A program made the position numbers and the translations under genes. Under the pieces are notes generated by a model, which was not told where the DNA came from, ran no database searches, and saw only the letters and a list, made by a program, of their open reading frames with translations. A DNA stretch of 64,000 bases from Paracyclopina nana (lineage: Eukaryota; Arthropoda; Copepoda; Cyclopoida; Cyclopettidae): assembly GCA_019096065.1 (NCBI GenBank), contig JAGUCH010000002.1, positions 12,784,501-12,848,500 of the forward strand, given 5' to 3'. Positions 32,501 to 40,075 of this stretch are shown here, piece by piece (position 1 is the first letter of the stretch; each line of letters begins with the position of its first letter).

Positions 32501-33963
32501 GCTGACTGTAGAAATCGGAACGGGCCGTCAATATTCAACTGAACCCGTTTCATAAGTAATTAAAGCTAACTTTGGAACGGACCTGATTGTCAACAAACAC
32601 CGACAACGCAAAGCAGCAGTATTTTGGAATGGCCCTAAAAACAGCATTTCAGAGCCCTCAGCTATTTACTGCCCACAGAAAAATTGGCCAATATAGCTAA
32701 TGCAATCAAAATGGCTGATTAGCGAGGTGAGGGAAAAATTAAGATTCTTTAATGACTTTGACTCTAATTTCTCTCATGGTTCACAATTGTGGATTACATT
32801 TGTAAAAACAGAGTTAGTTATGCTGCTGGACGCCACTTTTTGTCAATGTTCGCTAGTTAAAGCCAAAACTAATGTTCCAGAGGCATTTTGCAAAAAGTTT
32901 TGAACATAATATTAAAATTAGTCTTGCCACACTGACAAATAATCTTCAGAGCAGCCATGACTGCCAAAGCTGCCGAGAAAGAGGGAATATTCAGTTTCAA
33001 AGTAATTTGTATAATCAATTTCCTGATAAAGTAGAAGTTCCTTTTGCTTGATAATTACAACAAGGATCTTTTTTAAATTGGCAAATGTTCTGATGCTTCC
33101 AAAAACGTCATAGGTATGCCAGGAGATTAATTTTAGTACATAGACAGCAGCATCATAACAAAGACACTCCATCTACCGAGTTTTTTGAAGAAACACTTGT
33201 GAGCCGAGTTCAAAATCACATTTTGTATGCATTAGTCGAGCCACTTTATTTAGGGCAAATAGCTATAGTAAATGGTTACTTTGTTTTTACAAATGCATAG
33301 CTTCAGGACTCTAACGTCTTGATGTTTTAAGTTTTTTTTGGGTATAATAGATTTAAAACCATTTTATTTTACTGTCATAAAGTAATCCTTTACAAAAATT
33401 GATAACTCTTGTGTGCTTGGGTCTTTATTTTGAACTACTTTACGAGTCGCAAAAACGCGCTAACTCAGTTTTTTTGCTCGAGCAGTGTCAGCTGAAAATC
33501 ACAAATGTTGCCCATAAAGGCCGCTGGGATCGCCCTACATCAATGTTATTGTTATGATACTTATGTGAATAGACTCATGGGTGCAGACTCAAAAACGCAA
33601 AGTGACTCTCAGTTTGTCTCAGCAAGCACTATACTCTCCATATATTGCCCTGATTGCTACATGATCAAACTAACTCACCTCTGACACTTGCTCAGTACTC
33701 TCGGCAAAGACAACAACGTCAGGCATCTCTCCCTTGTCAGGCCCCTCGTCTTGGCCATGCTGAGATCTGACAGCTTCAGCTAAGGACACATTTTGTTCTC
33801 CGAGCACGGGTTTCAGTTGCTGAGCGATGGTCTCGCTGTCGCTCTTGCTCAGCCTTTTCAAATTGGGCATTGCTGACAAGGCCCCGGGGGGTCGGTGGAA
33901 CTGTCTGACAACAGCCCCTCCAGTGCATCTTGGCACAACCTTGACGAGCTTCGTAAGCAACAT
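17546..33963 (-). CDS. LDHD: D-lactate dehydrogenase, mitochondrial (gene with a 14.8-kb intron)
   Basis: Three exons on the minus strand: 33963-33679 (N-terminal 95 codons), 18828-17892, and 17835-17546; phases fit and give 503 residues, close to the human length. LDHD oxidises D-lactate with FAD in mitochondria. Exon 1 has a basic presequence (MLLTKLVKVVPRC) and VRSQHGQDEG; it ends EQVSE, and exon 2 opens ICKYCYEKNIPIVPHGTGTG, the family's continuous FAD-binding (PCMH) motif. Then come PGANASICGMCATGASGTNA, GYNLTNIMVGSEGTLGIIT, FGHVGDGNFHS and GTCTGEHGIGTGKR. The intron 18829-33678 contains a complete BEL/Pao retrotransposon and other repeats. An alternative, that exon 1 belongs to a fragment copy, is less likely because the phases and protein join match exactly. 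Confidence 0.88.
18829..20098. repeat. LDHD intron, repeat-rich part left of the BEL element
   Basis: Two sequences occur twice in direct orientation. A (about 104 bp, 18902-19005 and 19192-19295, beginning TAGCTGCAATCTAAATG) and B (about 177 bp, 19006-19182 and 19513-19690, beginning CATTTTATCGTTTTACCCC). The order is A-B-A-spacer-B, as after a tandem duplication followed by a deletion. A belongs to the dispersed family also seen at 62.1-62.7 kb and 63.6 kb. From 19690 to 20098 I see nothing else. Confidence 0.8.
20099..20103 (+). repeat. Target-site duplication, left
   Basis: TTTAT immediately before the 5' LTR; the same five bases follow the 3' LTR at 31795-31799. Five-base duplications are usual for BEL/Pao elements. 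Confidence 0.9.
20104..20463 (+). repeat. 5' LTR of the BEL element
   Basis: 360 bp, TGGTG...CACCA, with CCTCGG/GACCTC-rich tandem blocks near its 3' part (20350-20430). Identical by eye to 31435-31794 except one base. Confidence 0.93.
20470..20490 (+). promoter_or_regulatory. Putative primer-binding site
   Basis: TGGCGCAACCAACGGTGGGG starts 6 nt after the LTR end. The TGG start, matching a tRNA CCA end, and the position are right; I cannot name the primer tRNA. Confidence 0.6.
20737..22668 (+). pseudogene. BEL gag, 5' portion (interrupted)
   Basis: The frame starts with ATG at 20737 and runs about 644 residues of authentic gag before entering the inverted copy at 22669; it stays open to 22887, but those last residues are antisense gag. 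The protein is polar, with Pro/Gln/Ser-rich stretches, helical predicted segments around residues 220-330 and 430-510, and a Ser-, Lys- and Asp-rich end. No zinc knuckles are present in this half; they lie in the 3' portion after 24630. Continuity with that half (both Ser/Lys-rich at the junction) supports one original gag. Confidence 0.75.
22405..22865. repeat. Large palindrome in gag (197-bp arms, 67-bp loop)
   Basis: Left arm 22405-22601 and right arm 22669-22865 are reverse complements with a single mismatch found by eye (near the loop). The right arm is an inverted second copy of the gag segment encoding DGLKLQYDPKTKMYKKVG and the Ser-rich part. It marks the left border of the antisense insertion. 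Confidence 0.93.
22871..23316 (-). repeat. Inverted, divergent BEL-family LTR
   Basis: Read on the minus strand this 446-bp segment starts TGGTGCACACC and ends GGTCATTATCA. It shares with the element's own LTR the blocks CGCCATTGCAGTAAGAAGTC, GACTTTGGCCTT, GATCTATCCAGGCCAAGTAG and the CCTCGACCTCGG repeats, but differs much elsewhere. It is therefore from a related subfamily and not a copy of this element's LTR. Confidence 0.85.
23320..23340 (-). promoter_or_regulatory. Polypurine tract of the antisense fragment
   Basis: On the minus strand a tract with GCGGGGAGGGGGCAG lies directly before the inverted LTR, matching the GGGGAGGGGG tract before the 3' LTR of the main element. Confidence 0.7.
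23351..24637 (-). CDS. Antisense gag-like ORF with zinc knuckles (novel, 5'-truncated)
   Basis: About 428 residues counted from the ATG at 24637; the frame stays open to 24685, where it reads antisense gag of the host element. The C-terminal part has three Cys/His motifs: CSYCGSAEHGKPGEC (CX2CX4HX5C), CTYPPCVLDGHEVGHNIANC, and CTACDQLGHKPHHH (CX2CX4HX4H). The last has the same spacing as CSKCGSPDHNSWLH of the host element's own Gag. The stop lies about 10 nt from a polypurine tract and LTR in the same orientation. I infer a divergent gag of a related, perhaps gag-only (non-autonomous) BEL element. The N-terminal ~270 residues match nothing I recognise. Confidence 0.6.
   Translation of the reverse strand: MNLSLQCNYLGESQYAGFKIPEEVIEVLESKSIVKTGFSVSCEPRLQHLGIDLRCYADSTLLTVLAFPQADKIRGQEKNAQSVQNSLAYAAHRLKCERVPFLKLIDDPAKPNKNRPEPAFANMVLDSALIDASAPYGDWIKNLELYHRMQLFVPLGLLFGLTTAYMRQQRISQDADCMPYAFWILMSIEGMRRYGDYKKSKDSHFVANPFGLGQPLGTTGSVNINKPNLLTCNTKAYSQFLNNGPAIIRKMKKMKRKQALDPNGISPKYRENLESILGKALDEVGFVDIVRTVFQKGPFTIHPCSYCGSAEHGKPGECTKLLQMCTYPPCVLDGHEVGHNIANCPMVLERCTACDQLGHKPHHHKKPFMQLQMEFLYACALHHKAYAILHQMAITIEQYANEEGITCMRLAYKIEGKIEDYPARAPNM
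24630..25980 (+). pseudogene. BEL gag, 3' portion with zinc knuckles
   Basis: The frame is open from about 24622 and the gag sequence resumes after the insertion with an acidic Ser-rich stretch (SSEDETDKKK). An internal ATG at 24760 gives 406 residues. Three zinc knuckles follow: CPLCNEEHKIPEC (~268-280 of that reading), CFRCLRGRHHRRQC and CSKCGSPDHNSWLH. The upstream conserved region (FAKEGDYFMFRDKF, LDREFYNKDRLLDHATL) is the capsid-like part of BEL Gag. The last ~60 residues are Lys/Glu-rich and helical. The stop is 11 nt before the pol ATG, which is in another frame. Confidence 0.8.
25992..30533 (+). CDS. BEL/Pao Pol polyprotein (protease, RT, RNase H, integrase)
   Basis: An intact 1513-residue frame. 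Aspartic protease active site LDTGSE at ~93; reverse transcriptase with FDGTRKSKDGKSLND (~391), FTSDISKMYLRF and the catalytic LYVDDF (~505); RNase H with HVFSDAS (~693), SIAEKELLGAVLGAR and LWTDSR (~768); integrase zinc-binding HHCC (H at ~1031 and ~1035 in HLHQQIGH, CWFC ~1069) and core residues in VSLDYAGPF (~1106), RSDQG (~1169) and NGLAESSIKNW (~1229). The protease-RT-RH-IN order and the long N-terminal region are typical of BEL/Pao. Its frame is -1 relative to gag, so it needs frameshifting or internal initiation. No stop or frame break is seen, so Pol could work in trans. Confidence 0.95.
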   Translation: MAKSNKRVGHVMKNDNDLGQGVSAGQRSKQDIIVSNLLKITKHLSMPKLTKILSAVQRGESLLPKDQNVLFPIVPLYVSHPDSPDSELYVNGFLDTGSEITFVTNKVKAQLNIVGVPDNQSLQFVGAQSNIKSERVKVLLRPAHSQPPTERFLLTVNTIQSLQPTMRLPPIEMLQSNYDHIKQCDFPAFAKGAPEILVGQDNFDLICSLRTVCGPRREDPVIQYTRLGPTVSYSESASKSLVCTTLKSESSESQFGEGAPYEALKVLYELEKYPEDHVKPLSVNEKRALEILEQTRQLPTGEYEVPELWKPGEPDFLSNYYEILVDTRDVEKKLLSRNQAAYDKACAEIQQWLELGFIRCLDPALEKITDGRFLAWLFVNRLDKPSMPVRVVFDGTRKSKDGKSLNDALLPGPKLQTDCYDIMLLAREKPVCFTSDISKMYLRFKLRPEDRKYHRFVWQDRVYEFLSVPFGTTAAPCMVLYCVQKHAELYKDKYPTAYKLIKNCLYVDDFIASVESVEDFVDISKQLLEIMDAAKLPLRKWTCSNAAGLSHIPLEWRASTYHVKEEGSETTKALGMHIDQTTDTIFFQKPSYEPFKNLPLTLRIMVKYTPRLFDLLGLVNPVTLPAKLLIQAACAIRSVLKVTWDTDLTKLNTEEANEIVTKWNAYVTDLNDIGEISIPRALRHKPAIKKYLHVFSDASDVAYAACAYLVCHYENESPTSVLVTSRMKLCPLNESRSIAEKELLGAVLGARIACHLHRLYEGIDDVFLWTDSRVVLHWIYKPARNWRVFVGRRASEIFQTTHQWVWRHVKGTLNPSDKATRGILAKDLAADFSWFHGPDFIRDSPENYPKEDIDLTDDDKAIVDKSTKKSLINSVMHEFIKAGEGVIPDHLKLTKRVKMRWKSWRETDFMFDVDKFKYGYLVRKMAFFMRWRNKALDKKIVVATGEPSPMEITHAESALVGIFQQKEFASELDYLYRNKKWPQVSRLASLNVFLGKHGDLRMRGRTYKGEPTWIGRNRLVIPDKLAVQLCEHLHQQIGHGYGPVTMAATLQMRYYVRSAKNIFQSLTQSCWFCAIARAKVVRQVMAPLPSNFLVPASEMFPFRRVSLDYAGPFVVKYGRGSIKVYVLLAHCQDSKAIHVEVTPDLSAPALKNALDRMISRTGVPQQIRSDQGASLKRIRLEIYNNPRHKELIEKIDSMDWLELRNSANEIGVQEWRLSPPYGPNCNGLAESSIKNWKRALYKICGDSVLTFDEFSTVAKRAEGIVNGRPIGTINGHILTPNHFLMRGPGGDLIPTVDPKDIDTLPKRYSLMEKCLHHLWEFYVQGWLLRIQKLPKWQNFVRSLKVDDPVVMIDPLKYAKKNNWKLAVVEKVYTNADGMVRRVIVRYAITMKDKHGKEFVAFHYKERPIQYLIPMPVLDEEEAAEMVPPLKIRKGTILEEPVTNALPFEGPPTEPHNPEDVIDDWDDDVVDGFAGVGDGEKDLLIHLDQGLDFLHGPIASRTRSQRRTPQPKLD
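30541..30750 (+). CDS. Small ORF of heptad repeats downstream of pol
   Basis: ATG 7 nt after the pol stop; 69 residues. After ~25 residues come six to seven tandem copies of a seven-residue unit close to ENIVLDA, with hydrophobic residues at fixed positions as in a coiled coil. It is encoded by a 21-bp DNA repeat, so the antisense and another frame are also open there and the reading could be chance. No protein family recognised. Confidence 0.35.
   Translation: MAGRSRVIKAARLFHIGLDNIALEVENIVLDAENVVLDAEDIILGAENVVLDAENIVLDAENIVLAAEK
30616..30741 (+). repeat. 21-bp tandem repeat, six units
   Basis: Six units of consensus GAAAACATCGTCCTGGATGCT with few substitutions, flanked by a decayed unit on the left. 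Confidence 0.9.
30751..31417. other. 3' untranslated region of the BEL element
   Basis: No coding signal; it lies between the heptad-repeat ORF and the polypurine tract. Confidence 0.6.
31418..31427 (+). promoter_or_regulatory. Polypurine tract
   Basis: GGGGAGGGGG seven bases before the 3' LTR; start site of plus-strand DNA synthesis in LTR elements. Confidence 0.8.
31435..31794 (+). repeat. 3' LTR of the BEL element
   Basis: 360 bp, TGGTG...CACCA, one difference by eye from the 5' LTR. Confidence 0.93.
31795..31799 (+). repeat. Target-site duplication, right
   Basis: TTTAT, matching 20099-20103. Confidence 0.9.
31868..31908. repeat. Perfect 17-bp inverted repeat
   Basis: ATAGGATTATACACCTC and its reverse complement separated by 7 nt, 73 bp beyond the right target duplication. 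Probably a remnant of a palindromic repeat. Confidence 0.85.
32195..32262 (+). repeat. tRNA-like sequence (SINE head or tRNA pseudogene)
   Basis: An A-box-like TAGCTCAGTGGTAGAGC and a B-box-like GGTTCGATTC at tRNA spacing, followed by a T-rich tract (CTTTTTCTTTTA). The anticodon arm and acceptor stem do not pair properly, so it is not called as a functional tRNA. Confidence 0.55.
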
Positions 33964-34561
33964 TGTGATTACTGAAGTCGCAGAAAGCAAACTCGCTTAG
34001 CTGTTCTTAAAATGGCCCCATCTGCAGTGCCTTCAAAGTACGCTCCGGAATGACGGGCGCGCGACCTAAGCCAGCAGCTTGAGTTGGCAAAGTGCACATG
34101 CATGCGGCTCTCGGCTAGCAACAGCCGGCGGTGAAAAAGGTGGAAATGGCACCACGCACGCGTATGATCCGTGCTTGCTTTTTTATCCACTTGAGCGTTT
34201 CTTGAAATGATCCGCTCGGTTCCACGCGCGCACTGCGCGTGCGCAAACCAAAGGAAGCAAGATGTAAACAAAAACAAATCTTATCTTCTTGTTTGTTCGC
34301 GAAATCGTAGCAGCCGCAATTTAGATTGCGCGTTTGTTTCCTTTTTTCGTCAAATAAGCTTTTTGTGGGATTTTGTCGCCTTCGACTTATTCCTGCTTTG
34401 CTGACCGATTTGCCGAAACAGGATTTGTCAAAGGTATTGGCAATGGTTGGCTTTCACAATCTGAGCCAACTGCTGGAGCGGATTTCGTATCACAGGTGCA
34501 TTGCAGCGAGGCGCAGCACAGAAGGCTTTTGCCGACGTGGTTTTTTGAGATTAGTGCGAAA
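33964..34561. promoter_or_regulatory. Divergent region between LDHD (-) and GNPTAB (+)
   Basis: 598 bp between the two start codons, with GC-rich blocks and several GCGCGC-like sites near 34050-34240. It likely includes both promoters and 5'UTRs. Confidence 0.5.
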
Positions 34562-37500
34562 ATGTGGTGTGGAAAGCTGATACAAAAGCGAGTTTTAAAT
34601 TTGCTGGCCGATCGCACCACTTTTCTGGCCGTGCTAGGTGCCACCTTCCTGCTCATAGTGTCATTTTTGTCCTTCGGAGAAGCCTGGCTCGAGTGGAGCT
34701 CGGACAAATACGCGGCGATTTTCAACAGCTTCTCCGACAACTTGGCCGGCAGGTCTCTGCAAAAAAGACTGTGCCAATATGTGCCCATTGACGTCGTTTA
34801 CACCTGGGTCAACGGTAGTGATCCTTTGCTTCAAGATGGCCTCAAGCATGTCAAAGAAAAGCTACGAAAAAGTTCCAGTCCCAAGTCCTTCACCTCGTGT
34901 ACGTTTGAAAATTGCGTGCCTAGTCATTTTTTCACCACCGATCGCCAGTTGCCGCCAAAAACTAGAGTTGAAATGGTACGATCTCAAAATCCCTTTTTGT
35001 CAAGAGAACTGGTGGACATAAAAGATCAGGTACTAGTCTTGGAGTAACAAACGATATTCAAGCGTGCAGCTATTTTTCTCTTTGTCCAAGAGTCTGATTT
35101 GTGTTACGGGGAGGCACGAGGAAGAGCTGAATGACTACGGCAGAACAAACCGGACTTTTCTTGTCATGGAAAGCGTTGAGGAGGCCATGAGCGTTAGGAA
35201 AGCCAACATAACTCAAATCGGAGTGGGCGTCGAGACCATAGACATCACCCATGCCCATTGGACTACGGAATGGACTGTGCCCAATGCATTTCCCATTCCA
35301 GACCACATTGTGCTCATAAAGCTACCTGCCACTGCCACTCAAGAAAAGGTCATTCAGATTTTGCCCGAAAAAGTCGCAGAAAAAGTGGGCAGAGTGCACT
35401 TGTACAACGAATATCACTTGGCCGTTGTCCAAGTCTTGGATACGGACCTTGTCAATGAATTCCTGCGAGATCATGATTCAATTCCGCTTGAGAACGGCGC
35501 AAGCATTCTCGTGTTTCCAGCCTACTTAATTCTTGCCTTTCCAAAATTCGCGAATGAAGATGCTTATGGTGCCAATCGGTTCAAAGACCAAGAAGAATTA
35601 CGATACAGCCTTAGGTCTTTGGAAAAGTATGCCCCTTGGGTCAGACACGTTTACATAGTGACAAATGGGCAGGTACTTTTTATTCCAACTCAGCTTGCTT
35701 GGTTGATGTTTATCGGTCTTATGTGTAGATACCTTATTGGTTGAATTTGGACCATCCCAGGCTGACAATTGTGACTCATGAGGAGATATTTGAGAACCGA
35801 TCACATTTGCCTACGTTTAGCAGTCCTGCAATCGAATCGAACCTACACAGGATTCCCGGCTTGTCGGACAAGTTTCTCTACTTCAATGATGACGTCTTTT
35901 TGGGTGATGAGGTGTGGCCCAATGACTTCTACGATGCTCCTGGCGGGCAAAAAATCTACTTTTCATGGCCTTTGCCAGACTGTGCACCAGGGTGTCCCAA
36001 TAATTGGATCAAAGATGGCTACTGTGATATGATTTGCAACGTGACGGAGTGCATGTACGATGGCGGTGACTGCGTTGGGCCCAATGTAAAAATGGGATTC
36101 AGTGGGGATCCGGAGGCCAACTTTCGATGGAATGACACGTTATCTGATGAGCGTCCCACATGCATTCCAAACTGTTTGGATCCATGGCTCTCCGACGGAT
36201 TTTGTGATGAGAGTTGCAATGTTGCTGAATGTGGCTACGATTTGGGCGATTGTGGCTACACCAAATATGTTAACTTGTACGAGGCTCCCAAAGCCTACGT
36301 TGAGGGAAGTGAAAAGACGAAAGAAGGCAACTTTAGCTTTTCTTTGCCTCAAGGAACCACAGTGGCTTTTTGGGACCTAACAAATCTGATCAGTCCCTTA
36401 GATGATGCTGCTATTGTTCCAGAAGAGCAAAGTGCTGTGCGAGCGGTGAGCTTTCAGAATGTTAACCACTTCTTGTCGTTGATTCTGCACCCGAACGTGA
36501 CCGAAACGACTGTGAACATCACGCTGCAAGGCCGTTCCAAGGCCGGAGGGCATGCAGTTATGTATCACTTTCACGTTAAGTGTAACACTTTAAATCATGT
36601 GCCAGCTATCGAGCCCGAGGAGAGTCACTTTGAGTTTCCGGACGAAGTGGAACGAGCACTGGCTCACGACCTAGACGTGGACCTATCGCACATTGATGAG
36701 ACAAAGTTGAACATTTCGAAGGACGTGTTGAGAGGCCTTCATATTCTGGAGGAGCAATTAAGAGACGAAGAATTGACGCTAAAAGGTTTCAACGTGAAAA
36801 AGACGGCGCTTCTCAAATCTTCGGTTAAGCATTACTTAGCCCACGGGGGACATTTAGAAGACTTGCGCGAGTCTAATGAGGACAACCTTGATCCCGTTGA
36901 GGTTAACGACGTTGGAGCTGGGCAAAGGAAGCTGATGGACGTCTACGGAGAGTCCATGATCCATGTCAACAGGATATACACAGAAAAATATGGCTTTGCC
37001 AACCGTTTGGCTATATCGCATGTACCTCACTTGATTGACCGGGAGATTTTCTCAGAGATGAAGCACAAATTCAAGAAAAACTGGGCAGCCACTTCTAGTC
37101 ACCAATTGCGTCAGTCTGATGATATGCAATTTGCTTTCTCCTACTTCCATTACCTCATAAATGAGAAACGAGAGTTTGACATGCACAAGGTATTCCAGTT
37201 TTATGACACTGATGGGACTGGCACTTGGTCGGATCGCGAAATCCGGACTTTATTGACACGCATTCATAGCCTTCCTTTGGGGCTGGAGCACATCAATGCC
37301 TTTGAGAAGGCCATTATCGATTGTGCGCACAACTTGACTGAGAATGGCATCGATCTGCCAGTTCCAAAAGGCGTCAATCTCATGTACGAACGTTACTATG
37401 ATTCTAAGTTGCCCCTTGTGTCGGAAGTCCTCGTGGTTAACTGTCACCCATTGGTGGCCTTTCTCAACAACTCTATGCGAAACGAGAAAAAGTACAAGCA

Positions 37501-37954
37501 CACCATCGTGGATGCCGAGAAGGTGACTGCTTTTCGCACTGTGACATCCAATATCACTCAAGTCGTGGCAATGCTTGATGATCTCAGGAAAGAGCCCAAG
37601 AAGTTTTTATGCTTGAACGACAACACCGACCCAAATGAAGAGCACTCCAACAAAATGGTGCATGCCGTCCTGGTGGACTACCTCGAATCAGTTTTACCAG
37701 TGCCTTCAAGCTTTGAGCTGCCCCAAGATTATCGAAACAAATTTCTCCACACGTTTGAGCTACAACGATGGCAGCTTTACCGCTCAGTACTTACTGTGAT
37801 TACCTACTTGTGTGTGATGCTACTTGTGACAATTGTGATAGCCGGGTATTTTAAGGTTGACATTGATGCGAAACTGTCGGGCTTGGTTAGAGCGGTCGTT
37901 CACGTTCTTTGTCCACGCAACCTGACACTAGCTAATTCATTAGACACAGTGTAA
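34562..37954 (+). CDS. GNPTAB: N-acetylglucosamine-1-phosphotransferase subunits alpha/beta
   Basis: Exons 34562-35029, 35091-35672, 35729-37954 give 1091 residues. This Golgi enzyme adds GlcNAc-1-phosphate to lysosomal enzymes, the first step of the mannose-6-phosphate tag. It has an N-terminal membrane anchor (~16-38), stealth catalytic motifs [33 protein letters not shown] (end of exon 2), [16 protein letters not shown] and [11 protein letters not shown], two Notch-like LNR modules ([16 protein letters not shown]..., [17 protein letters not shown]...), an EF-hand ([19 protein letters not shown], ~840), and a C-terminal anchor (~1034-1060). The exon 2 start at 35091 is preferred because of its pyrimidine tract; 35070 is also in frame but needs a 40-nt intron. 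It is shorter than human because the linker between LNR and EF-hand is reduced. ATG 34562 is the first in frame. Confidence 0.94.
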
Positions 37955-38225
37955 ATACATTCTTTTGTTACAGTTGTTATTACGGGCTAATTGAACGACT
38001 TTTTGCTCATAAGAAATTGAGAATAAAAGCCGCCATGATAAATATCTGTTGATGTTGCACCTGGCTAACTTTAACTCGGAAATTTGCTTACCTCGTTGCC
38101 ACTTTTAAAAGAGATCCAATCGGAGTCTCTCCAAGGTGGCATGAGAGAAAAAGAGCAAGCCGCCCTTGCATCTAATGATTTTTCTAGTTCGTTCTCGGTT
38201 AGTCAGTCCCCAGTCTTCTGCAAAA

Positions 38226-38570
38226 ATGGACAGCCTTCGTATCCACTACATTGTAGTCTTGGCCATCTTCATTGGCATTGCCCAGTGCTATGGCTACAGA
38301 AGATTCTCCTTCAAGGGACAAGATGATGAGGACATTGCCGGTGCACAATCAAGGCAGTTTGGTGACGGAAGTCGAGCCCGGATTCTGAATCGTTTGCAGA
38401 GCCTGCTTGAGCCCAAGACGAGACCAGAAGAAGTTGTCCTGGATAAAAACTTGGTTGAGGCAGAGATCAATAAGCCAGCATGGAGGCTATGGGTCAACCG
38501 AGTTGATGCTCAAGAGGACCAAGAGCAAGACAATGATATACCTATGTTTCGCAGAGTGACTCGCTATTAA
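38226..38570 (+). CDS. Small secreted protein of unknown function
   Basis: 114 residues from ATG 38226, with a clear signal peptide (IHYIVVLAIFIGIAQCYG) and likely cleavage after ~22. The mature part is hydrophilic with many Arg and Asp/Glu, no cysteine, and ends RRVTRY. Two dibasic pairs occur (YRR near the N-terminus, FRR near the end), so a processed peptide is possible, but no amidation signal or known neuropeptide motif is seen. An ATG at 38175 is in frame but would bury the signal peptide. It starts 271 bp after GNPTAB on the same strand. Poly(A) signal AATAAA at about 38619. Confidence 0.6.
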   Translation: MDSLRIHYIVVLAIFIGIAQCYGYRRFSFKGQDDEDIAGAQSRQFGDGSRARILNRLQSLLEPKTRPEEVVLDKNLVEAEINKPAWRLWVNRVDAQEDQEQDNDIPMFRRVTRY

Positions 38571-38827
38571 TTTTCAACTATGCATAACAGAAATATTGTA
38601 TGTTCCAACAACAACAATAATAAAGTTGCATTTGAAGCCCCCTTTCAACATTGATTTCAAATATGTACTACATTATGACCTCTAGAATGTTTTGAAGAAA
38701 GTCATGAAAGGTCAAATGATATTTGAGCATGATTATATCCAGAGACATCTGTTTTCAAAATTCCAGATGAATTGGTTTACAATTTACTGGAGCTAGCCAG
38801 GAAATACAGTATGTTCCAGAGATTTCT

Positions 38828-40073
38828 GCACACTTTGATATCAAAAGTTTGTGTTACAAATTTGGGAAATGCTAGACACAAAAGATATTGTTGGAAAGCT
38901 TGAACCTTTTGCCATCTTTTTTGATTCAATGAGTAAAAGGAATTAAAAGTAAAAAAAAAATAAGAAGAAAACTTTTTTTCTATCTTGCAAACATACAATA
39001 AAAGACAAAAAGGCCACAGCTCTCAAAAATAAAAAGTTTCAAAATTAATGCTTTGAACAACAAATCTTAGGGAATTTTTTGTTTATGAAGATCAAATGGT
39101 TAGCCAATTAGAATTGGCTGGTTCTTAATGCATTTTAATCGTTAACAAGTAACGATATTAAAGCTTGTGTAGTGGATAGGTATTTAAATACCTGGATGTT
39201 CACTTCATGAGGGTATTTAAATGCCGTTACCTGGTAACAATCGAAAGGTTGCAAAAACGCCGAACCAATATTTTTCCACCAAAGCACAGAAGGGTCACTC
39301 CTAACAAAAAAGTCGCATCGTTTTCACTGAAACATAAGGGAAAAAGGCCATCACTAAATCGGCTCTAGATTGATGCTAACACTTCAAAATTGACTTCCAT
39401 GATGTTTTTGGGCTACTAAAATGTTATCTTTGGAGTTTTTATTTTATCAAACTCAGATTTTGTCTATGAAAATCTGTCCCAAAAGGCTGCACGAAAATCA
39501 GAAAAAAATTATATGTGCCTAGATCCCTTGGACCTCAGCATTCCTCAAAAATGCTTTCCAAAAAACTTCAGAAGGACACCTTGGAATAATTTAGTACCCA
39601 TGTTGTGTTCATATATCCACATTCTTATGAGATATGGCGGAGTTTTTGCAAACCAAACTTGTGGCTATTTTTATTAAAATTGGTATGTTTTTGGTCAATT
39701 TAGGCAATTGGCTGCCTAAAAACCTAATTTATTTAAATTTTTCTGGCTTTAAAATGACTTTCATATGATTTAGAAGGGGATTTATCAAGAAAATGCCAAT
39801 TTTTGGCATTCTTAAAGTTATGGTGCATTTTCACGTACTTTTCAATGATGCGACTTTTTTATTAGGAGTGACCCTACTGTGCAAAGTGGCTTTTCATCAA
39901 ATAAAATTAGGGACAATGGCGTGAATTTTGAGTAACTTTCAATTTTGTCATCTAAATAAAAAAATACTTTTTAAAAATCGCAAAAAACCAGATGACCCAG
40001 CTCTCCAACGATATCCATTGTGTCTAATATTTTCCGAAGTCTTAGCACAAACTTTTGATTTCCAAGTGCGTAT
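38828..40073. repeat. Imperfect foldback element (outer)
   Basis: The left arm (about 38828-38905, with ATCAAAAGTTTGTG and TAGACACAAAAGATATTGTTGG) is an imperfect reverse complement of the right arm (about 39995-40073). Confidence 0.6.
39284..39882. repeat. Foldback element with 36-bp terminal inverted repeats
   Basis: Left 39284-39319 and right 39847-39882 are reverse complements with two mismatches (GGGTCACTCCTAACAAAAAA and partner). It is nested in the outer element; no transposase. Confidence 0.8.
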
Positions 40074-40075
40074 AT

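Larger units (their letters stand above)
31800..33678. other. LDHD intron right of the BEL element
   Basis: No gene. It contains a 17-bp perfect hairpin (31868-31908), a tRNA-like sequence (32195-32262), and AT-rich sequence to the LDHD exon 1 donor at 33678. Confidence 0.6.

Noticed and set aside
35030-35069. A 40-nt intron 1 for GNPTAB
   Set aside because: The in-frame acceptor at 35090 has a much better pyrimidine tract and gives a 61-nt intron like the others.
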